Position numbers and translations under genes: made by a program
DNA from: a bacterium
Lineage (GTDB): Bacteria > Bipolaricaulota > Bipolaricaulia > UBA7950 > UBA9294
Reading direction: 5' to 3'
DNA length: 15,347 bases
Assembly: GCA_030671645.1 (NCBI GenBank)
Contig: DAOVHV010000008.1
Span: 1-15,347, forward strand
The notes under the pieces: generated by a model
Databases searched by the model: none
The model's input: only the letters and a program-made list of their open reading frames with translations
Told to the model about the DNA's origin: nothing
In this document: positions 1 through 6,821 of the stretch, in pieces
How positions within the stretch are numbered: position 1 is the stretch's first letter
Layout of the letters: every line of letters begins with the position of its first letter

Positions 1-190
1 AGGCGAATCCGTATAGCTGAATGGAATCGTCTCGCAGGATGAGATGGGTAAACAATTGGTCCGTCAGTCGTTCGTGGCATGCACGCACGGTTTCGGCCGG
101 GCAGAAGATCTGATATGTGATTCCGGCGGTCTCCATGCAAACGAAATTCGTCCCGACATCAACAATTTCTCCGCGAATGGCGTCGATCAC
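1..190 (-). CDS. ruvA: Holliday junction branch migration protein RuvA, N-terminal part (cut by window edge)
   Basis: RuvA binds four-way Holliday junctions and loads the RuvB motor. Only the first 63 codons are present; the gene continues past position 1. Translation from a GTG at 190 gives a start reading VIDAIRGEIVDVG, then GITYQIFCP, and ends in ILRDDSIQLYGFA. This matches the N-terminal OB-fold of RuvA, whose hallmark is a V-R-E-D-x-x-x-L-Y-G-F segment near residues 55-63. The GTG overlaps the yigZ stop (GTGA, 187-190), which implies translational coupling and fixes the start. The gene is the third of a coupled minus-strand run. The family call is firm despite truncation because length to the LYGF motif and the motif itself agree. 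Confidence 0.88.
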   Translation of the reverse strand, partial: MIDAIRGEIVDVGTNFVCMETAGITYQIFCPAETVRACHERLTDQLFTHLILRDDSIQLYGFA

Positions 191-798
191 AGTTCCACCT
201 CCAATTCGATTCGAGCTCCGGTGGCTTCGGTGAGGGCGGCGCGAAGCGCCTCCACCTGAGACGGAGGAAGCGTGATTTCGATTCGAACCGGATCTTCATA
301 AACCAGGGCGTCGATGCGAGCCGAGAAACGATGAATGATGGACATAACGCTTGAGTTTACTTCGACGGGAAATCGAATGGTAATGCGCGTCTTCAACGTT
401 CGTGTAATAACGGGTGCCCTCTCCAGGGCCTCGGACACGGCGTTGGAATAGGCTCGTACCAGCCCGCCCACTCCCAGCTTCGTTCCGCCGAAATATCGAA
501 CGACAACGGCCAGCACATTGCATAGGTTCCTATTTGTCAGCTGCTGCATCATGGGTAGGCCGGCGGAACCAGACGGCTCTCCGTCGTCATGGGAAACTTC
601 GACGATGGCGTCGTCAAGCAACAGCCGGAAAGCGTAGCAATGATGAGTGGCATCGTGATAAGCCCTACGTACGTCGTCCAGCTGCCGCTGCACATCATCC
701 TGCGAATCAGCTGGTGAGAGCAGAGCGATGAAGCGCGATTTCTTTCGTGTAGTCTTGTAGAGGGTCGAGTCCGTTAGCGTGAGATAAGAATCGATCAT
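187..798 (-). CDS. yigZ: YigZ/IMPACT family protein (UPF0029)
   Basis: A 203-aa protein, the normal length for bacterial YigZ (about 204 aa in E. coli). It shows the IMPACT N-terminal domain in order: KKSRFIA (19-25), HHCYAFR (52-58), DDGEPSGSAG (71-80) and the glycine-rich VVVRYFGG...GGLVRAY block (98-117). The remaining ~65 residues fit the small DUF1949 ferredoxin-like domain. Eukaryotic IMPACT modulates the eIF2-alpha kinase GCN2. The bacterial role is poorly defined, with ribosome or nucleic-acid association proposed, so no reaction is assigned. The start ATG overlaps the stop of the upstream unknown gene (795-798, ATGA), and its own stop overlaps the ruvA GTG. The three genes are therefore probably co-translated. 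Confidence 0.93.
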   Translation of the reverse strand: MIDSYLTLTDSTLYKTTRKKSRFIALLSPADSQDDVQRQLDDVRRAYHDATHHCYAFRLLLDDAIVEVSHDDGEPSGSAGLPMMQQLTNRNLCNVLAVVVRYFGGTKLGVGGLVRAYSNAVSEALERAPVITRTLKTRITIRFPVEVNSSVMSIIHRFSARIDALVYEDPVRIEITLPPSQVEALRAALTEATGARIELEVEL

Positions 799-1550
799 CT
801 CCGGCCTTCGACAAGGATCTCTGGTAGTTCGGAAAGCTCTTGCACGCGGTCGAATGCTGCGCGAACGCGTTCCTCTTTGCCCTCGATGAGAAGGGAGACG
901 CTTCCCCGGCCCATGCCGATGCCGCTGGAGCAGATATGCGTAGCGCGAACATCGAACAGCAATTCGAACGCATCTATCTCACTCACCACATGCCCGGTGA
1001 GCGGATACATGCCGCAGGGCAGTCCCATTGCCAGTTCCAGCTTGCGGCTGCCCATTTCGAGTGCAAGATCGGCAATCGAGGCATGAACGGATTTGGCGAT
1101 GGAGATGGGGATGACGATGTCGACGCCGAGGGCGATGGCCGTTGGTACGTATCGTCCTACGGTCCCCCCGGTGGCGGCGCCCAGCAATACGCCGACGGTT
1201 CCGAACGGATCAAGCGCGTTTCCCCCCTTGATGATCACATCATTGGCGGCAAGGGCGCTGAGAACGGACTTCTCGTCGAACGGAATCTGAACCCCGTCCT
1301 TGAGAACCAAATCGGTGGCTTCGCCCAGCCGGGCATTAACGTTCCAGCGATCGTCGATCACTCCGGCGGCAAATGCTCCTTGGTCGATGGGATCGCCGAG
1401 CAACTCGGATGCGACGTAGCCGTTGGTCGTTCCCAGGGTCACGATGACAGTTCCCCCTCTCATGGCTCGGGCAACGATGGGGTGGGCGGCAACACCTTGC
1501 GCGATCAACCGCTTTGCTGTGGTTGGATTCAGGACTACACTAGCTTTCAT
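795..1550 (-). CDS. Uncharacterised conserved-looking 251-aa protein
   Basis: I do not recognise the family. The protein looks soluble, with no signal peptide or membrane segment. It is rich in glycine turns: TLGTTNGYVASELLG (38-52), a central block IIKGGNALDPFGTVGVLLG (106-124), TGGTVGRYVP (128-137), and SSGIGMGRGSVSLLIEG near the C-terminus. Such Gly/Thr loops between predicted strands and helices suggest an alpha/beta fold that could bind a nucleotide or other phosphate-bearing ligand, but this is inference. The start is well supported: AAGGAG lies 4 nt upstream of the ATG (1555-1560). It is the first gene of the run that continues, by 4-nt overlaps, into yigZ and ruvA, and it is divergent from the acyl-CoA synthetase. 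No catalytic motif was identified. Confidence 0.8.
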   Translation of the reverse strand: MKASVVLNPTTAKRLIAQGVAAHPIVARAMRGGTVIVTLGTTNGYVASELLGDPIDQGAFAAGVIDDRWNVNARLGEATDLVLKDGVQIPFDEKSVLSALAANDVIIKGGNALDPFGTVGVLLGAATGGTVGRYVPTAIALGVDIVIPISIAKSVHASIADLALEMGSRKLELAMGLPCGMYPLTGHVVSEIDAFELLFDVRATHICSSGIGMGRGSVSLLIEGKEERVRAAFDRVQELSELPEILVEGRR

Positions 1551-1564
1551 AGGACTCCTTAGCC

Positions 1565-1593
1565 TGGTGCGGGATTCGCGGATATGCTATAAG
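1565..1593 (+). promoter_or_regulatory. Candidate extended -10 promoter for the acyl-CoA synthetase run
   Basis: TGC-TATAAG at 1585-1593 is a good extended -10 element (TGn plus 5 of 6 matches to TATAAT). The -35 position 17 nt upstream (TGGTGC, 1565-1570) is weak, as is often tolerated with an extended -10. A transcript would start near 1600 and leave about 40 nt before the ATG at 1641, with an AAGGTGG ribosome site 9 nt before the start. The assignment rests on motif match alone. Confidence 0.42.
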
Positions 1594-1612
1594 ATGCACC
1601 GTTCCGAATCAA
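1584..1612 (-). promoter_or_regulatory. Weak candidate promoter for the unknown gene-yigZ-ruvA run
   Basis: On the minus strand TTGATT (1607-1612) and TAGCAT (1584-1589) are separated by 17 nt, each matching 4 of 6 consensus bases. The element overlaps the plus-strand extended -10, so the two divergent transcripts would compete for the same ~30 bp. It lies about 33 nt before the ATG at 1550. No better candidate exists in the 90-bp gap, but the match is modest. Confidence 0.28.
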
Positions 1613-1640
1613 AAACAATGGAGTAAGGTGGTCCGAACCG

Positions 1641-3266
1641 ATGCAATACGACAAGGTGCTGTACCAACAGGAGCTCGAGCAGTTTACGTGGGACATCCCT
1701 GCCGACTACAACATCGTGAATGTTGTCGAGGGACATGCTCGCAAGAATCCGGACAAGATCGCCGTCTTCTGGGAAGACGCGGCCGGGAACGAGCGGCAAG
1801 TTACGTACGCCGAGTTGGTGAAGGGAACTCGTCGCTTCGGTAGCGCGTTGATCGGATTGGGTGTACAGAAACGCGATCCCATTCTCCATGTGCTTCCGCG
1901 TTTGCCCGAAGCACACATGGCGCAGTTGGGAACATTCGTAGCCGGCGGCGTGGCCGTTCCGTGCTCCGAAATGTTGAAAGCCAAGGAGATTGCCTATCGA
2001 TCGAAAATCAGTGGCGCCAAAGTTATCGTAGCCGACGTCTCTATTGTGGAGATCGTTGAAGCGGCTCGCGGAGACTGTCCTCTGGAAACATTCATCCTCA
2101 TCAATAGCCCGGAACCCCGCGATGGCTGGATCCGGTTCGAAGACCTTGTTGAGGGTGCTGATGAAACGGTGGAGAAGGTTCCTTTGACGGTCGAGGATCC
2201 GATGACCATCAATTTCACCTCTGGGACCACGGGAAGTCCTAAGCCGGTCGTTCACAAGCATCGATGGATGTACTGCCATAACCGCATCACGGCGCGTTAT
2301 TGGTACGGGGCCACCGAGGAGGACATCATCTGGGCGACCACGGCTCCCGGTTGGGCCAAGTGGTATTGGAGCCCGATCGGCGTTTCGTTGACGACAGGCG
2401 CAGCGCAACTGATGTACAACGGGCGCTTCGATGGCGAGCGCTACATCGAACTGTTGGAGAAATACAAAGTGACCAAGCTATGTTGTACGCCCACCGAGTA
2501 CCGCTTGTTCGCACAGCTTCCCGATTTGGCCAACCACCACATCGTGCTCAAGGATGCCCTGTCGGCAGGCGAGCCGCTCAACATCGAGCCGATCGAAGCC
2601 TTCAAGCGTGCGTTCGGCGTGACCATCCGCGACGGCTATGGCCAGACCGAATCTGTGTGCTTGGTCTGCAACCTGCCGGGTATGCCGGTCAAACCCGGTG
2701 CCATGGGTATGCCGACGCCCGGCCCCGGCGTAACGCTGATTGATGAAGACGGCAATCCTGTCGGCAAGGGAGAGATCGGCGAAATCGCGCTCAAGCCGGG
2801 ATCACCGGCCATCTTCGACGGATACTGGAACTCTCCGGAGTTGGACAAAGAAGCCTTCTCGGGCGGTTGGTATCGAACCGGCGACCTGGTCCGGATGGAC
2901 GAGGACGGCTATCTGTTCTTCGAAGGCCGTACCGACGATGTCATCCTAACGTCGGGCTATCGCATCGGCCCTTTCGAGGTTGAAGATGCCTTGGTCAGTC
3001 ATCCCGCTGTCGTGGAAGCGGCCGCCGTTGCTTCGCCGCATCGCGAACGAGGCGAGATCGTCAAGGCCTTCATCATTCTTGCCGACGGCTTCGAGGCGTC
3101 CGACGAACTGACCAAGGAGCTTCAGGATTACGTGAAGTCGGTGACCGCGCCCTACAAGTATCCGCGGGCCATTGACTATGTAACTGGACTTCCTAAGACG
3201 ACCAGCGGTAAGATCAAGCGCGCCGAGCTGAAGAAGCGCGAATGGAAGGGCTGGGATCGACGATGA
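1641..3266 (+). CDS. AMP-forming acyl-CoA synthetase, medium-chain (ACSM/MACS-like)
   Basis: This ANL-superfamily enzyme activates a carboxylic acid to its acyl-CoA through an acyl-adenylate, using ATP and CoA. At 541 aa it is full length. The ATP/phosphate loop FTSGTTGSPKPVVH starts at residue 192, and YGQTES is at 333-338. WYRTGD (410-415) and the hinge segment beginning GRTDD (429) with GYRIGPFEVE follow. The catalytic lysine lies in TTSGKIKR (K524). The GYRIGPFEVE form and the WSPIGVSLTTGA region (about 240) fit the medium-chain ACSM/MACS branch rather than acetate-CoA ligase. The substrate (fatty, branched or aromatic acid) cannot be fixed. The start has an AAGGTGG site 9 nt upstream. 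The stop overlaps the next gene's ATG (ATGA, 3263-3266), so the enzyme is coupled to a secreted barrel-like protein. Confidence 0.93.
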   Translation: MQYDKVLYQQELEQFTWDIPADYNIVNVVEGHARKNPDKIAVFWEDAAGNERQVTYAELVKGTRRFGSALIGLGVQKRDPILHVLPRLPEAHMAQLGTFVAGGVAVPCSEMLKAKEIAYRSKISGAKVIVADVSIVEIVEAARGDCPLETFILINSPEPRDGWIRFEDLVEGADETVEKVPLTVEDPMTINFTSGTTGSPKPVVHKHRWMYCHNRITARYWYGATEEDIIWATTAPGWAKWYWSPIGVSLTTGAAQLMYNGRFDGERYIELLEKYKVTKLCCTPTEYRLFAQLPDLANHHIVLKDALSAGEPLNIEPIEAFKRAFGVTIRDGYGQTESVCLVCNLPGMPVKPGAMGMPTPGPGVTLIDEDGNPVGKGEIGEIALKPGSPAIFDGYWNSPELDKEAFSGGWYRTGDLVRMDEDGYLFFEGRTDDVILTSGYRIGPFEVEDALVSHPAVVEAAAVASPHRERGEIVKAFIILADGFEASDELTKELQDYVKSVTAPYKYPRAIDYVTGLPKTTSGKIKRAELKKREWKGWDRR

Positions 3267-4108
3267 ACCAACGACGCGTCTGTGCAACGGCTGTTGTAGT
3301 CTACACGCTCCTGTTGAGCGGGCTATCGGTTGTTGCAGGCGGGTTCTACCTCGGAGTGCCTGTTTTCACGCTCGATCTCACTACAACGTTGGCGCAACTT
3401 CCTGTGGCCGTCAACGGGGCATTCGATGCGCTGGAAGCTACCTTCATCGATCTTGGCGTTCCTCCGGCGGAGTTGAGTGAGATTCGAGCGCAGTTTGACG
3501 ATGCGCTGACAGGCATCGAAGACTTCACGAGCGAATTCCCGGCGTGGGTTCCCGTACCTTTGATTGGCGGCGGGATCGAATTCGGGTTGCCCCTTCTCAT
3601 TATCGACGGTATCCGGATCTCTGGAGGATTGCTATCCGAGAGTCTGGTGCGTTCAATCTCGCGCATGGCTGGATTTGAGATTCCGCAGCCATTGGCCGAT
3701 TTCGACCTAGACATCGGCGAGTACTCGGGAAACGTGACTGCCGATCTTGAGTTCTCAGCATGGGCGTTGTCCACCGAAGTTGTCAAACGCCTGGACTTGC
3801 TGATCCTGGCTCTAAATCTTGGTGCCGGGCTCGACCTCATCGGGGGCGAGATCATCCCTCAGATTACGTATGACCTTCCTTCTGAGATGGCGGGTGGCGT
3901 GGCCGCGGCATTGAATGCGCTACATCTGGATGAGCTTGCATGGTCCGCGTTTACGTTACATGCCATGATAGGATTTGAGTTGGGACCTCCGTTTTTCAGG
4001 CTCTATGGTGACGTCCGATGGACAGTACCTCTGAGCCAAAGCGAGGAATGGTGGGGACTTCGCCCGGGGCCGGTGTCGGCCCTGTTGGGATTCGTGATCC
4101 GTTTCTAA
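3263..4108 (+). CDS. Secreted protein, probable outer-membrane beta-barrel-like, family unknown
   Basis: A 281-aa protein read from the ATG at 3263, which overlaps the synthetase stop. An in-frame ATG 21 nt earlier (3242) is less likely because the later one gives a normal signal peptide: MNQRR, then a hydrophobic core to about residue 22, then a VVA|GG-type cleavage site. The mature protein has no long hydrophobic helix. It has many short amphipathic stretches such as GGGIEFGLPL, GNVTADLEFSAW and FFRLYGDVRW, and ends SALLGFVIRF with C-terminal Phe, as in BamA-inserted outer-membrane barrels. Residues ~45-95 are acidic and helix-prone. The barrel assignment is inferred; no named family is recognised. 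The stop shares one base with the cytidine deaminase start (TAATG). Sitting between an acyl-CoA ligase and Cdd, it could be a porin-like uptake or envelope protein. Confidence 0.72.
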   Translation: MNQRRVCATAVVVYTLLLSGLSVVAGGFYLGVPVFTLDLTTTLAQLPVAVNGAFDALEATFIDLGVPPAELSEIRAQFDDALTGIEDFTSEFPAWVPVPLIGGGIEFGLPLLIIDGIRISGGLLSESLVRSISRMAGFEIPQPLADFDLDIGEYSGNVTADLEFSAWALSTEVVKRLDLLILALNLGAGLDLIGGEIIPQITYDLPSEMAGGVAAALNALHLDELAWSAFTLHAMIGFELGPPFFRLYGDVRWTVPLSQSEEWWGLRPGPVSALLGFVIRF

Positions 4109-4497
4109 TGACGGATGAACAACTACTGCAACTGGCCAATGAAATCCGCGAGCGAGCCTATGTGCCCTATTCCGGCTTCAAGGTGGGCGCAGCATTGCTC
4201 TGCGCGGACGGCACCGTATTTACCGGCATCAACATCGAGAATGCAGCGTTCGGGCCATCGGTTTGCGCTGAGCGGACGGCCTTCTTCAAGGCCATCTCCG
4301 AAGGACATCGCGATTTCGTAAAGATCGCCGTCACTTGTGACAAGAAGTACTGCTCGCCGTGTGGCGTTTGCCGGCAGGTGATGTCCGAACATGCCCCCGA
4401 TCTGGAAATCCTAATGGGTAACCTACAAGGGACGTTTAAGCGCGTATCCATCCGCGATTTACTGCCGGAGAGCTTTACACTTCTGGAAGACTCTTGA
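4108..4497 (+). CDS. cdd: Cytidine deaminase (short, homotetrameric type)
   Basis: Cytidine deaminase hydrolyses cytidine and deoxycytidine to uridine and deoxyuridine plus ammonia in pyrimidine salvage. The 129-aa length matches the short tetrameric form (about 136 aa in Bacillus subtilis). The zinc site is complete: VCAERT gives C53 and the proton-shuttling E55, and PCGVCRQ gives C85 and C88. The nucleoside-binding start YVPYSGFKVGAAL and the segment NIENAAFGPSV are also present. I chose the ATG at 4108, one base overlapping the upstream TAA, because it begins at the family's usual N-terminus; an in-frame ATG at 4018 would lie inside the barrel gene. Its uridine product is a substrate for the phosphorylase encoded convergently at 4555-5880. 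Confidence 0.96.
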   Translation: MTDEQLLQLANEIRERAYVPYSGFKVGAALLCADGTVFTGINIENAAFGPSVCAERTAFFKAISEGHRDFVKIAVTCDKKYCSPCGVCRQVMSEHAPDLEILMGNLQGTFKRVSIRDLLPESFTLLEDS

Positions 4498-4533
4498 ACT
4501 CGCTCAGCAACCCTGAGTACGCCCAAAGCTAAT

Positions 4534-4549
4534 GCTTCGCGCCCGAAGC
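4534..4549. terminator. Hairpin between convergent cdd and pdp genes
   Basis: GCTTCG-CGCC-CGAAGC forms a perfect 6-bp stem with a 4-nt loop in the 57-bp convergent gap. It can be lengthened by AGCT/AGCT (4527-4530 with 4553-4556) across a symmetrical 3x3 internal loop. There is no T-run on either side, so intrinsic termination is uncertain. It may be a bidirectional 3'-end stem. Confidence 0.45.
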
Positions 4550-4554
4550 TGAAG

Positions 4555-5880
4555 CTAGGCCTTGGGAGTTCCCACAATCCTCTCCACAATCAAAGTCGGC
4601 GGATGATGCTCGGCTCCGGACGGATCGATCGTATAGGCGGCTTCCACCATCCCGCATACCTGATCGAGATACTCTTCGGAGTTAACGTGGAGCCAAGCCA
4701 AGATCTCGTTTTCCTCGACGTGGTCTCCTACTTTCCTATTTAGCTCCACACCGACTGCAGGATCGATTTCGTCTTCCTTGGTATAGCGTCCCGCTCCGAG
4801 TAGATTGGCGGCTCGTCCGATTTCCAAGGCGTTCAAACTGGCAATTGTCCCCGATTGAGAAGCGCGAGCTTCAACCTTTCGGGCCGCACGAGGCAGCAAG
4901 GAAGGATCGTCGATCACGGCAGGGTTCCCGCCCTGTTGAGAGATGAGTTGCCTGAAGCTGTCCAACGCCTTGCCATTCATGAGCAAGTGATGCAGTTTGA
5001 GAACGGCTTCCTCACGCGTGGCCGCCTCTCCGGCGAACACCAACAGCTCAGCTCCCAGCTCGCAACACAAGGTGGAGAGATCGGACGGACCTTTACCTTT
5101 CAAGGTGTCGATGGCCTCGAGAACTTCGAGGGCGTTGCCCGTCATCAATCCGAGTGGCTGGGACATGTCCGTGATCAGCGCCGACATCTGGCGACCCAAT
5201 TTGGATCCGATGGCCACCAGCGATTGTGCCAGTCTGCGAGAGGCTTCCATTTCCGGTAGAAACGCGCCGGCGCCTGTCTTGACGTCGATGACGATGCCTT
5301 GAGCGCCGCCGGCGATCTTCTTGGACATGATGGAGGCCACAATTAACGGCAGGGAATCGACCGTCGACGTGACATCGCGAAGCTCGTAGAGAATGCGGTC
5401 GGCTGGCACCATGTCCTCGGTATGGTCGGCCAAGGCGAGTTTTGTCTCCTGGACCAGTTTCAAGAATTCGTCTCTCGAAAGATCGGTGCGGAATCCGGGG
5501 ATAGATTCCAGCTTGTCGATAGTTCCGCCGGTATGACCAAGCGCCCGCCCCGATAGCTTACCCACCGTCAGACCGGCGGCAGCAAGGAGAGGAATGAGAA
5601 CCAGGGTGGTGGTGTCTCCCACGCCCCCGGTGGAGTGCTTGTCGACTGAGAATCCGCCCATGTCTTCCGGTGTGAACATGGAGCCGGAATGGGCCATCAC
5701 GTCGGTGAGGATAGCGGCTTCTTCATCCGTCATGCCGCGAATGCACGTGGCCATCAGCAATGCCGAGGTTTGATATTCGGGGATCGAGCCGCTGACCGTC
5801 CCGGAGATCCAATGTTCGATTTCTTCTCGGGTCAGGGTTTCTCCGTCTCGTTTCTTTCTGATGATGTCTACCGTATTCAT
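4555..5880 (-). CDS. pdp: Pyrimidine-nucleoside phosphorylase
   Basis: Catalyses reversible phosphorolysis of uridine, thymidine and deoxyuridine to base plus (deoxy)ribose 1-phosphate. The 441 aa are close to Bacillus Pdp (about 433 aa) and begin at the family's normal N-terminus (MNTVDIIRKKRDGE). Phosphate and potassium motif KHSTGGVGD is at 81-89, and the family signature SGRALGHTGGTIDKLE at 110-125. The base-binding residues correspond to R168, S183 and K187 in RDVTSTVDSLPLIVASIMSKK. H82 matches E. coli thymidine phosphorylase H85. The C-terminal PYNP_C domain includes LGAGRYTKEDEIDPAVG. Substrate breadth is inferred from similarity to Pdp, but a strict thymidine phosphorylase (deoA) is possible. 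The gene lies 9 nt after the broken acetyltransferase and so is likely co-transcribed with it. The ribosome site is weak. It works with Cdd and the Nup importer in nucleoside use. Confidence 0.95.
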   Translation of the reverse strand: MNTVDIIRKKRDGETLTREEIEHWISGTVSGSIPEYQTSALLMATCIRGMTDEEAAILTDVMAHSGSMFTPEDMGGFSVDKHSTGGVGDTTTLVLIPLLAAAGLTVGKLSGRALGHTGGTIDKLESIPGFRTDLSRDEFLKLVQETKLALADHTEDMVPADRILYELRDVTSTVDSLPLIVASIMSKKIAGGAQGIVIDVKTGAGAFLPEMEASRRLAQSLVAIGSKLGRQMSALITDMSQPLGLMTGNALEVLEAIDTLKGKGPSDLSTLCCELGAELLVFAGEAATREEAVLKLHHLLMNGKALDSFRQLISQQGGNPAVIDDPSLLPRAARKVEARASQSGTIASLNALEIGRAANLLGAGRYTKEDEIDPAVGVELNRKVGDHVEENEILAWLHVNSEEYLDQVCGMVEAAYTIDPSGAEHHPPTLIVERIVGTPKA

Positions 5881-5889
5881 GGACTCATT

Positions 5890-6386
5890 CTAGAGTTGAG
5901 CATCCGAATGATCAAACCGGAATTGGTATAGCATCGTTTCGTTGCCGCGGAAACCGACCGACTCATAAAGGCATCGAGCCGGTTCGTTGTCGATGCGGGC
6001 CAGCAAGCGGATGCCGGCCAATTTGAGTTCTTCGGCCAGCTTGATGCAGCACCGAAGCAATGCCTTGCCGATGCCGTGGCGACGGAATTCCTTAATCACA
6101 TGGAGTTCGTCGAGATAGAGAAATCCCAAACGTGCATCGAGCTTCGGGATTCGCGTGAGAATGGCCAGACCGGCCGATCGCCATAGAATGCAATGAGGAA
6201 CCACGTGCAGTCTGAACTCAGCGCGTCCAAGAGTCGCAGGCTTTGCCGCATGCCTTCGGGTGCATTTTCAACTATCGTAAGGTCGTCAGGATGGTCTTCA
6301 GCCTCGCGATTGCCACGAATCAACTCGCCCAGGGCGTCTAAATGGCTCTCATCCGCTACAACGACTCGGAGTTCGGGCGTTTCCAT
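5890..6386 (-). pseudogene. GNAT-family N-acetyltransferase, interrupted by a single-base frameshift
   Basis: Two overlapping minus-strand reading frames together make one ordinary GNAT protein of about 165 aa. The N-terminal part starts at the ATG at 6386 (METPELRVVVADESHLDALG...) and reads through TWFLIAFYGDRP. The C-terminal part, in the next frame, continues GLAILTRIPKLD, LDELHVIKEFRRHGIGKAL (acetyl-CoA loop R-x-x-G-I-G, motif A) and ARCLYESVGF (motif B), ending at 5890. The join needs a -1 shift near 6165-6180. The interval is 497 nt, one base short of a multiple of three, so one base was probably lost. No slippery heptamer is seen, so a programmed shift is unlikely; a sequencing or assembly error remains possible. 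The acceptor substrate is unknown. It precedes pdp by 9 nt. Confidence 0.75.
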
Positions 6387-6430
6387 GGTGGAAGCAACCT
6401 ACCCGGTTTTAGGGCCTTTGTCCATGCGCA

Positions 6431-6591
6431 ATTGGCGACTGCTGGCTATACTTCGAGTACTGGCGGACGACAATGCTGCTGGTGCCATTGCCGAACGGCA
6501 ATACTGCAAGTACTACTGGCGGACGACAATACTGCTGGTACCATTGCCGGACGGCAATACTGCAAGTACTACTGGCGAATGGCAATGCCGC
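6431..6591. repeat. Tandem 28-bp repeat array with 56-bp higher-order period
   Basis: Five consecutive 28-bp units occupy 6452-6479, 6480-6507, 6508-6535, 6536-6563 and 6564-6591. A degenerate, 3-bp-shortened unit lies upstream from about 6431. Units alternate. The A type begins TGGTACCATTGCC and contains the perfect hairpin ATTGCC-G(G/A)AC-GGCAAT (6487-6502 and 6543-6558). The B type begins AAGTACTACTGGCGG. Most end CAATACTGC, and A and B differ at about six positions. Adjacent 56-bp pairs are nearly identical. No spacers separate the units, so this is not a CRISPR. The array fills most of the 225-bp divergent gap between the acetyltransferase start and the small gene at 6612, and the last unit grades into that gene's ribosome site. 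The function is unknown. Confidence 0.9.
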
Positions 6592-6611
6592 AAGTATTAA
6601 AGGAGGGACGA

Positions 6612-6821
6612 ATGGACATTCCACGATTCTTGTTTCGAGTAAAGGACCGTCAGATTGAAGAGGAAGCGCGCAAGATGGTGGCCTCGTTTGGATTGAAGAA
6701 CGTCGAGATTCGCCGCGACGACACCATCAAGGACGCCTGGTTCGAAGACAGCGAAGTGATGAAAACAACGTTCGGACTGGACGATATCCGGGAGTATCTG
6801 GAACAGCTAACAGGGAGCTAA
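6612..6821 (+). CDS. Small 69-aa protein of unknown function
   Basis: The start is set by a strong AAAGGAGGG ribosome site (6600-6608) 4-5 nt before the ATG at 6612. The reading frame stays open further upstream through the tandem repeats, but that part would be an unnatural Cys/Trp-rich peptide. The protein (MDIPRFLFRVKDRQIEEEARK...) is highly charged and soluble. It has a predicted helix around residues 12-25, a strand around KNVEIRR, and a C-terminal helix LDDIREYLEQL. I do not recognise a family; the compact beta-alpha pattern and C-terminal helix recall glutaredoxin-like or small regulatory proteins, but no CxxC is present. Its stop overlaps the convergent phnE stop by 4 nt (6818-6821). 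Expression would be influenced by the repeat array directly upstream. Confidence 0.7.
   Translation: MDIPRFLFRVKDRQIEEEARKMVASFGLKNVEIRRDDTIKDAWFEDSEVMKTTFGLDDIREYLEQLTGS

Noticed and set aside
840..1562. 240-codon plus-strand frame opposite the unknown 251-aa gene
   Set aside because: Antisense shadow; the minus-strand gene has a perfect ribosome site and couplings to yigZ and ruvA, while this frame has no recognisable domain.
1587..2408. 273-codon minus-strand frame opposite the acyl-CoA synthetase
   Set aside because: Lies antisense to a full-length enzyme with all motifs; Arg/Asp/His-rich composition is typical of shadow frames.
6165..6180. Programmed -1 frameshift in the acetyltransferase
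   Set aside because: No slippery heptamer or obvious stimulatory structure; a lost base or sequence error explains it better.
6380..6412. Minus-strand TGGACA-17-TAGGTT as a promoter for the acetyltransferase-pdp pair
   Set aside because: The -10 matches only 3 of 6 bases and would leave almost no leader before the ATG at 6386.
6431..6591. CRISPR array
   Set aside because: The 28-bp length is CRISPR-like, but the units abut with no unique spacers and no cas genes are near.
6342..6821. A 159-codon plus-strand frame running through the tandem repeats into the 69-aa gene
   Set aside because: The repeat part would encode an unnatural Cys/Trp-rich peptide, overlaps the acetyltransferase start antisense, and the strong ribosome site at 6600-6608 sets the start at 6612.
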